In this document: positions 59,275-64,000 of the stretch, one piece after another
Position numbering within the stretch: position 1 is the stretch's first letter
How the letters are laid out: each line of letters starts with the position of its first letter
Source: Rossellomorea marisflavi
GTDB taxonomy: Bacteria > Bacillota > Bacilli > Bacillales > Bacillaceae_B
Direction: 5' to 3'
DNA: 64,000 nucleotides
Assembly (NCBI GenBank): GCA_003667865.1
Contig: CP033051.1
Span: 2,253,501 to 2,317,500, forward strand
Translations under genes and position numbers: made by a program
The notes under the pieces: generated by a model
Databases searched by the model: none
What the model saw: only the letters and a program-made list of their open reading frames with translations
What the model was told of the DNA's origin: nothing

Positions 59275-59835
59275 ATGAAGTTCATATTACTATTCGGACC
59301 GCAAGCAGTCGGGAAAATGACAGTCGGTCAAGAGCTAGCTAAAATAACAGACCTAAAGCTATTTCATAATCATATGACAATCGATCTGGTTGGTCAGTTC
59401 TTTGATTACGGTACAAAAGAAGGCAAGAGATTAGTCAATCTATTTAGACAAGAAATATTTGAAGAAGTATCAAAGAGTAATATGTATGGAATGATATTTA
59501 CTTTCGTCTGGGCCTTAAATATGAAAGAGGATTGGGAATACGTCGATGGAGTCACCGAGTTATTTAAGTCTAGAGGTGGAGATGTTTATTTGGTTGAACT
59601 TGAGGCAGATATAACTGAAAGACTTGAACGTAATAAAACCCCTAATAGGCTCGAACATAAGCCGTCAAAAAGGAATCTAGAATGGTCTGAAAATGATTTA
59701 AAAAGATCAATGGAGAAATATAGATTGAATTCACTAGAAGGTGAAATTAAACACACGAACTATATTAAAATAAATAATTCAAACTTGAGCCCAGAAGAAG
59801 TAGCGAAGATGATTAAAGAAAGATTTCAGTTTTAG
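59275..59835 (+). CDS. P-loop NTPase / kinase-like protein
   Basis: A 186-residue small P-loop protein. MKFILLFGPQAVGKMTVGQELAK contains a Walker A loop (G-x4-GKMT), followed by LKLFHNHMTIDLVGQFFDYG, a pattern seen in Bacillus shikimate-kinase-like/AAA-type proteins. The R-rich mid region ERLERNKTPNRLEHKPSKRN could be the lid. Substrate unknown. The ATG at 59275 has GGAGGA upstream; nothing upstream in the frame is convincingly coding. Confidence 0.75.
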   Translation: MKFILLFGPQAVGKMTVGQELAKITDLKLFHNHMTIDLVGQFFDYGTKEGKRLVNLFRQEIFEEVSKSNMYGMIFTFVWALNMKEDWEYVDGVTELFKSRGGDVYLVELEADITERLERNKTPNRLEHKPSKRNLEWSENDLKRSMEKYRLNSLEGEIKHTNYIKINNSNLSPEEVAKMIKERFQF

Positions 59836-60251
59836 GATAGCGGGCTGGGATATAAGTATTTTAGAAATTAATTAAACCCGAATGATTAGGCGAGATATAA
59901 AATAATCTTGCGTCTAATCGTTCGGGTCTTTATTTGTTATATTTAATACTTTTTTTATTGAGATTCTCTTTCAATAGGTATTTCATCCCTAGTGTATCGA
60001 AGTTCTTGTGATACATGGATGATTACGGGAAATAGAGGAAAGGCTGAAACTAGGTTCCTTACCGACCGGAACCAGGCCCTGGTTATAGCGCAATGAAACG
60101 AACTTGTTTATAAAGCTTAACTAATTAATAGGGAATAGAGTTTGTTTTGTTGTTTTCAAATTCTAATTACTTATCACTTTGACGAAGCAGAACAAGATAA
60201 AATATGATATAGAGTGACTGGAAAACGAAATCCAATATAAGGGTGTATGAA
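59836..60251. other. gene-free stretch with terminator and small dyads
   Basis: A strong hairpin (AACCCGAATGATTAG with CTAATCGTTCGGGT, 59875-59928, followed by CTTTATTTG) ends the upstream gene. Near 60053-60084 GGTTCC/GGAACC and the perfect dyad AACCAGGCCCTGGTT lie in a small GC-richer pocket. No gene is seen, and the right end should hold the two-component system promoter. Confidence 0.5.
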
Positions 60252-60935
60252 ATGAAGATATTATTAGTTGAAGATGATAAAACGATTGCGTCAGGATTGC
60301 AATACTCATTGGAGCATGATCATTACGAAACCATTCTTTGTCATACAGCAGAATCTGCTAAAAACATTCTATCAGAACAATTGAACGAGATTGATTTGTG
60401 CTTATTTGATTTATCGTTACCAGATGGAAGCGGTTATGATTTATGTGATTATGTGAAAAAAAGAAGTGACAAGCCCGTAATCTTCCTCACGGCCTTTGAT
60501 GATGAAGTGAATGTTGTTATGGGGTTAGATATGGGAGCGGATGACTATATTACAAAACCATTCCGTATTCGAGAGCTACTCTCTAGAATAAAGTCCGTAC
60601 TTCGTCGTTATTATAAGCAAACGCAAACAAAGGCGATCATCGAAATTGACAATATAAAAGTAAATACTTTAGAAGGCAAAGTATATAAAAATGGTCAGGA
60701 GATACTCCTTACAGCATTAGAATATCGATTATTTCTCATATTTGCGAATCACATTGGACAAGTACTAACGAGAGAGCAGCTTCTAGAGCGCATATGGGAT
60801 GTAGCTGGCGATTTCGTTAATGACAACACATTAACCGTTTATATTAAAAGATTACGAGAGAAGCTTGAAGACCATCCACAACACCCAACCATAATAAAGA
60901 CAGTTCGTGGGTTAGGATATAGGGTGGGTGACTAA
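60252..60935 (+). CDS. OmpR/PhoB-family response regulator (BceR/VanR-like)
   Basis: A 227-residue regulator. The receiver domain has VEDDK, the phospho-Asp in LCLFDLSLPDGSG, FLTAF and TKPFR. The C-terminal winged helix contains LTALEYRLFLIFANHIGQVLTREQLLERIWD and TVYIKRLREKLEDHPQHPTIIKTVRGLGYRVGD. With the adjoining kinase it should control the ABC genes at 63449, whose upstream region carries three GTCAY half-sites at 11-base intervals, typical of OmpR-type binding. Start 60252 has GGGTG upstream. Confidence 0.92.
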   Translation: MKILLVEDDKTIASGLQYSLEHDHYETILCHTAESAKNILSEQLNEIDLCLFDLSLPDGSGYDLCDYVKKRSDKPVIFLTAFDDEVNVVMGLDMGADDYITKPFRIRELLSRIKSVLRRYYKQTQTKAIIEIDNIKVNTLEGKVYKNGQEILLTALEYRLFLIFANHIGQVLTREQLLERIWDVAGDFVNDNTLTVYIKRLREKLEDHPQHPTIIKTVRGLGYRVGD

Positions 60936-60936
60936 T

Positions 60937-61941
60937 GTGATTCGTAACCGTGAAATCCAAGTTCTACTAGTTATTCTAAGTATAATCACTGTATCTTCAA
61001 TGGGACTCGCTATGTTTTTTATGTCCTTAGGAGCAGCTATTTTAATTCTGTTCACTAGCTTAGTATTCATCACAATCTATTTATTTTTTACAGCTTGGAG
61101 ATATAAAGAATTAGAAAAGCTATCAAGTTATTTAAGGCGTATTAGTAGTGGTGACAATACTCTTGATGTTCGTGATAATCATGAAGGTGAACTAAGCATT
61201 TTAAAAAATGATATTTATAAAGTAACGCTTATGCTGTCAGAGCATCGTTCCTTATTAGAGCAAGACAAGGTGAAATTAACGGATGCCATTTCTGATATCT
61301 CGCATCAATTGAAAACGCCTCTTACATCCATGATGGTAATGGCTGAACTATTACAAGATACGAATCCATCTGAACAAAAAAGAATGGAATTCACACGTAA
61401 TATCCAAGTTCAACTAGAACGAATGGAATGGCTCGTATCCTCTCTCCTAAAGCTATCCAAAATTGATGCAGGAACCATTGTGTTTAAAAAAGATCCAGTG
61501 CTAGTCAAAACATTAATACATAAGGCGGTAGAGCCAGTACTCATTCCGATGGACATTAAAGAACAGAATTTGATCATCAACGGGGAAGAACATGTTTCTT
61601 TTATGGGAGATCTTAATTGGACAGCTGAGGCAATCATCAATATATTAAAAAATTGTGTAGAGCATACCGAAGACAGTGGTGAGATCTCTATATCCTTTAC
61701 TGAAAACACATTATATACCGAAATTTCTATTCGTGATACTGGTAAAGGTATTTCGAAAAAAGACCTTCCCTATATCTTCAAAAGATTCTATAAAGGAGAG
61801 AATGCTGGAGAGGATAGTGTAGGAATAGGACTTGCTATGGCATACAGCATTATAAAAAGTCAAAATGGTGATATCGAAGTGGTAAGTGAACAGAACAAGG
61901 GGACAACCTTTCAAATTAAATTTTACAAACGAGTTCACTAG
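60937..61941 (+). CDS. sensor histidine kinase, last codon replaced by IS insertion
   Basis: A 334-residue kinase. Two membrane helices (about residues 7-27 and 32-52) with almost no extracellular loop mark an intramembrane-sensing kinase of the BceS/VanS type. The phospho-acceptor His lies in DAISDISHQLKTPLTSM, the N-box in IINILKNCVEHT and the ATP lid in IRDTGKGISKKDLPYIFKRFYKG and VGIGLAMAYSIIKSQ. The final two codons (His and the TAG stop) come from the insertion sequence: the sequence after the element shows that the uninterrupted gene ended with Ile and TAA. So the kinase is essentially intact. The GTG start overlaps the regulator stop region. Confidence 0.9.
   Translation: MIRNREIQVLLVILSIITVSSMGLAMFFMSLGAAILILFTSLVFITIYLFFTAWRYKELEKLSSYLRRISSGDNTLDVRDNHEGELSILKNDIYKVTLMLSEHRSLLEQDKVKLTDAISDISHQLKTPLTSMMVMAELLQDTNPSEQKRMEFTRNIQVQLERMEWLVSSLLKLSKIDAGTIVFKKDPVLVKTLIHKAVEPVLIPMDIKEQNLIINGEEHVSFMGDLNWTAEAIINILKNCVEHTEDSGEISISFTENTLYTEISIRDTGKGISKKDLPYIFKRFYKGENAGEDSVGIGLAMAYSIIKSQNGDIEVVSEQNKGTTFQIKFYKRVH
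61927..61935 (+). repeat. target-site duplication, left copy
   Basis: AAACGAGTT directly precedes the IS4-type element; the identical nine bases follow its right end at 63340-63348. Confidence 0.8.
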
Positions 61942-63339
61942 TGTCGCATTAAAATAATTCAGCACAAATAATTAATTTAAATTTTCAGTTAAAACTTTTC
62001 CATAAAAAAAGCCTTTATAATGGTTTGGTGGTAGTAACCTATCCAAATCCAAAATAAAGGACAATCGCATGGATAAGTTTACACGAAAAACATCATTTGA
62101 ACAATGGATTTCACCTATTTCCAACAACTTATTTGAGGAACAAGTGAAAAACTATCAACTAAATTACTATACTAAAAAGCTGCATATGACTTCATTCCTT
62201 AAATTATTACTGTATGCACAACTCCATGAAACGGAGAGTTTACGAGCATTAAGTGATTGCGTGTTTTCAGAAGAATTACAGGACGCAACCAAACTTGAGT
62301 CGATCAGTTTTTCTCAACTGGGTAGACGATTAACTCAGGTTCCAACGGAGTTTTTCCAAACCATTTTTCTAGATCTAGTCACGCAAATTCACACAAAGAC
62401 TGATTTCCAAGCGAGACGAAAAACGACAACACCTCTCAAAATCATTGATTCAAGTACACTACCATTGAACTTGAACAACCATAAGTGGGCAAAGTTCCGC
62501 AAAACTAAATCGGGTGTAAAGCTCCATTTACGCCTCGTATTTATGGAAAAAGGTTGTTCCTATCCAGATCAATCCGTGCTTACAAATGCGAAAGAACATG
62601 ACCGAGGACAGCTCGAAGTCCTAGTCGATGACAAGGAGTGCATGTATGTGTTTGATCGAGGATACTTGGATTATGAACGATTTGATCGCATGACAGATGA
62701 AGGCTATTTCTTTGTCTCTCGACTACGTAAAAATGCTGTAGTACGTAGCCTTGAAACACTCTCGTTACCAGATGATTCTTCTATTTTATCTGATGAAATG
62801 GTCGTCATTGGAACTACGCAAAATCGGTCGGAAAATGTTTTCCGTCTAATAAAAGTGTTGGATTCAAAAGGAAATGAGCTACACTTATTAACGAATCGTT
62901 TTGATATAAGTGCGGATGAAATCGCTGAACTATACAAATCACGGTGGGCCATTGAACTGTTTTTCAAATGGATGAAACAACATTTGAATATCAAAAAGTT
63001 CTTTGGCCAGAGTAAACAAGCTGTGCACAACCAAGTGTATATAGCGATGATTGTATATTGCTTGAATGTACTGGCTCAACTGAATACGAATAGTAAGCGA
63101 ACGTACTTACAAATTAGTCGTTATTTAAAAGCAGCATTATGGAAATCTGGACACATTTGGTTGAGAAAAATAGGAGAAAACGCTATCCCATAAGCATTTC
63201 ACCTATCTCTGTCGCACTCGCCCCAAGTTATAGTAAAAAAATGGATGTTTACTACCTATGCTTAATCATCTTTCTTTTTACTCAAATGGAAGAATAGTTA
63301 AAAACTGAAAATTTCGTCAATGTTTATGCGACGCGAGTG
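61936..63339 (+). mobile_element. IS4 family insertion sequence, 1404 bp, complete
   Basis: The ends are inverted repeats: CACTAGTGTCGCATTAAAAT on the left and, read inward from the right, CACTCGCGTCGCATAAACAT (16 of 20 identical). Nine-base direct repeats AAACGAGTT flank it. It carries one transposase gene and appears intact, so it is probably a recent insertion. Confidence 0.88.
62069..63193 (+). CDS. IS4 family transposase
   Basis: A 374-residue DDE transposase. The N-terminal helix-rich region (YYTKKLHMTSFLKLLLYAQLHETESLRALSD) is typical of the IS4/ISH3-like group. Catalytic residues are expected in LKIIDSSTLPLNL (first Asp), YVFDRGYLDYERFD (second Asp) and YKSRWAIELFFKWMKQHLNIKKFFG, the Y-x2-R-x3-E-x6-K signature of IS4 with the catalytic Glu. 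Full length with no frame break, so it may be active. It lies inside the 1404-base element. Confidence 0.93.
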   Translation: MDKFTRKTSFEQWISPISNNLFEEQVKNYQLNYYTKKLHMTSFLKLLLYAQLHETESLRALSDCVFSEELQDATKLESISFSQLGRRLTQVPTEFFQTIFLDLVTQIHTKTDFQARRKTTTPLKIIDSSTLPLNLNNHKWAKFRKTKSGVKLHLRLVFMEKGCSYPDQSVLTNAKEHDRGQLEVLVDDKECMYVFDRGYLDYERFDRMTDEGYFFVSRLRKNAVVRSLETLSLPDDSSILSDEMVVIGTTQNRSENVFRLIKVLDSKGNELHLLTNRFDISADEIAELYKSRWAIELFFKWMKQHLNIKKFFGQSKQAVHNQVYIAMIVYCLNVLAQLNTNSKRTYLQISRYLKAALWKSGHIWLRKIGENAIP

Positions 63340-63348
63340 AAACGAGTT
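63340..63348 (+). repeat. target-site duplication, right copy
   Basis: AAACGAGTT, identical to 61927-61935. The following ATTTAA restores the kinase reading frame's original end (Ile, stop). Confidence 0.8.
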
Positions 63349-63373
63349 ATTTAAAATTGAAAGTGACAAAACT

Positions 63374-63416
63374 GTCACTTTAGAGTCACGGTACAGTCAT
63401 TTTAGGCAGATATACT
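63374..63416 (+). promoter_or_regulatory. response-regulator operator and ABC promoter
   Basis: GTCAC (63374), GTCAC (63385) and GTCAT (63396) recur exactly every 11 bases, one helical turn, as expected for an OmpR-family dimer, and stand just upstream of the -10-like TATACT (63411-63416). No good -35 box is present, which suits activator dependence. Confidence 0.65.
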
Positions 63417-63448
63417 GAACTCAACATTAAAACTATGGAGGTTATCTC

Positions 63449-64000
63449 ATGGATATTTTAAAAATAGAGAATCTGTCTAAAGTGTATGGAAAAGGGGAAA
63501 CAGCAGTAAAAGCATTGGATGATGTTTCCTTTACTGTGAAAAAGGGAGAGTTTGTTGCTATTATTGGACCTTCAGGTTCAGGAAAATCAACTTTACTTCA
63601 TTTACTTGGAGGCGTCGATCAACCATCAAGTGGAAAAGTATTCGTAGACCATACGGATATGTATGAACTAAATGAAACGAAGTTAGCTATTTTTAGAAGA
63701 AGGCAAATTGGACTTATCTATCAATTCTATAATTTAATTCCCATTTTGACAGTGGAAGAAAATATTACGCTTCCTATGCTGCTGGATGATCATAAGGTGG
63801 ATAAGAATCAGCTAGACAAGATTGTGGGAATTCTAAGGCTGCAAAATCGTTTGAAGCATCTTCCAAACCAGCTTTCCGGAGGGCAACAACAACGTGTATC
63901 TATAGGTAGAGCATTAATAAGCAATCCCGCTATCATGCTCGCAGACGAACCTACTGGAAACTTAGATAGTAAAAATAGTAGCGAAATCATCGAGCTGTTA
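63449..64000 (+). CDS. ABC transporter ATP-binding protein, partial (BceA/LolD-like)
   Basis: The first 184 codons of an ATPase that runs off the window. Walker A is GPSGSGKST, the Q-loop [15 protein letters not shown], the signature [15 protein letters not shown] and Walker [14 protein letters not shown]. It belongs to the MacB/BceA-type family that pairs with a large permease in peptide-antibiotic detoxification. With the upstream two-component system it forms a Bce-like module; the permease would lie beyond 64000. The ATG follows GGAGG. Confidence 0.9.
   Translation, partial: MDILKIENLSKVYGKGETAVKALDDVSFTVKKGEFVAIIGPSGSGKSTLLHLLGGVDQPSSGKVFVDHTDMYELNETKLAIFRRRQIGLIYQFYNLIPILTVEENITLPMLLDDHKVDKNQLDKIVGILRLQNRLKHLPNQLSGGQQQRVSIGRALISNPAIMLADEPTGNLDSKNSSEIIELL

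Overview
The window looks like chromosomal DNA of an aerobic, spore-forming, motile Bacillaceae (Bacillus sensu lato). The DNA is AT-rich, ribosome binding sites are strong (AGGAGG-like) and TTG/GTG starts are frequent. Typical Bacillus markers are a Spo0E-type phosphatase, a YjcZ-type spore protein, the spore-coat transglutaminase Tgl, GuaD, a YumC-type ferredoxin reductase, CtaG and a CYP152 P450. I see no rRNA, tRNA, CRISPR array or prophage. The one complete mobile element is an IS4-type insertion sequence at 61936-63339.

Layout. 1-8 kb: small membrane proteins, a histidine phosphatase, Spo0E-like, a LysM-NlpC/P60 cell-wall hydrolase, GNAT enzymes, a spore-associated pair (YjcZ-like, Tgl) and a chloramphenicol-phosphotransferase-like kinase. 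8-18 kb: a methyl-accepting chemotaxis protein, GC-rich dispersed repeats, a CYP152 P450 with altered catalytic residues, an XRE/membrane/PH-CPBP operon, a hydroxyacyl-CoA dehydrogenase and a CheY/CheX-like pair. 18-22.4 kb: a FabF paralogue, then a partner-switching module made of an RsbW-like kinase, a PAS-LOV-PP2C phosphatase and a frameshifted STAS remnant. 22.5-31 kb: a DUF418 protein and a complete carbohydrate locus (LacI regulator, ribose-type ABC transporter, Gfo/Idh/MocA dehydrogenase, divergent TIM-barrel isomerase) with recognisable operators and promoters. 31-39.5 kb: a lipoprotein with a glycoside-hydrolase-like domain, an HTH-methyltransferase fusion, a 5'-nucleotidase-like enzyme, guanine deaminase, small membrane proteins, a ceramidase-like protein and a beta-lactamase-fold hydrolase. 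39.5-42.7 kb: an operon in which an ECF sigma factor and its membrane anti-sigma factor are one polypeptide, followed by DUF1272 and PP2C genes. 42.7-49 kb: DUF2243/CtaG, a TetR-controlled ABC exporter, pirin and a cysteine-rich HTH regulator. 49.6-52.8 kb: an oxidative-stress/redox cluster (Mn-SOD, DUF1450, ferredoxin-NADP reductase, ferredoxin) whose two promoter regions share a TATACY-N4-RGTATA palindrome. 52.9-60 kb: a TRM11-like methylase, a 1026-residue GNAT-headed protein preceded by a 21-codon ORF, a lipoprotein, a Nudix hydrolase and a small kinase-like protein. 60.2-64 kb: a two-component system and the start of its probable ABC target, with the IS4 element between them.

The genes that work together most clearly are the LacI-type sugar locus, the redox cluster, the light/stress partner-switching remnant, the sigma/anti-sigma operon and the two-component/ABC pair. 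The most distinctive observations are the single-chain sigma/anti-sigma fusion, the LOV-PP2C switch with a broken antagonist, the Lys-Ser substitution of the normally Arg-Pro CYP152 active site, the shared redox operator, the giant GNAT fusion, and the IS insertion that swaps only the last residue of a histidine kinase. All function assignments come from reading the sequence and remembering families; no searches were run.
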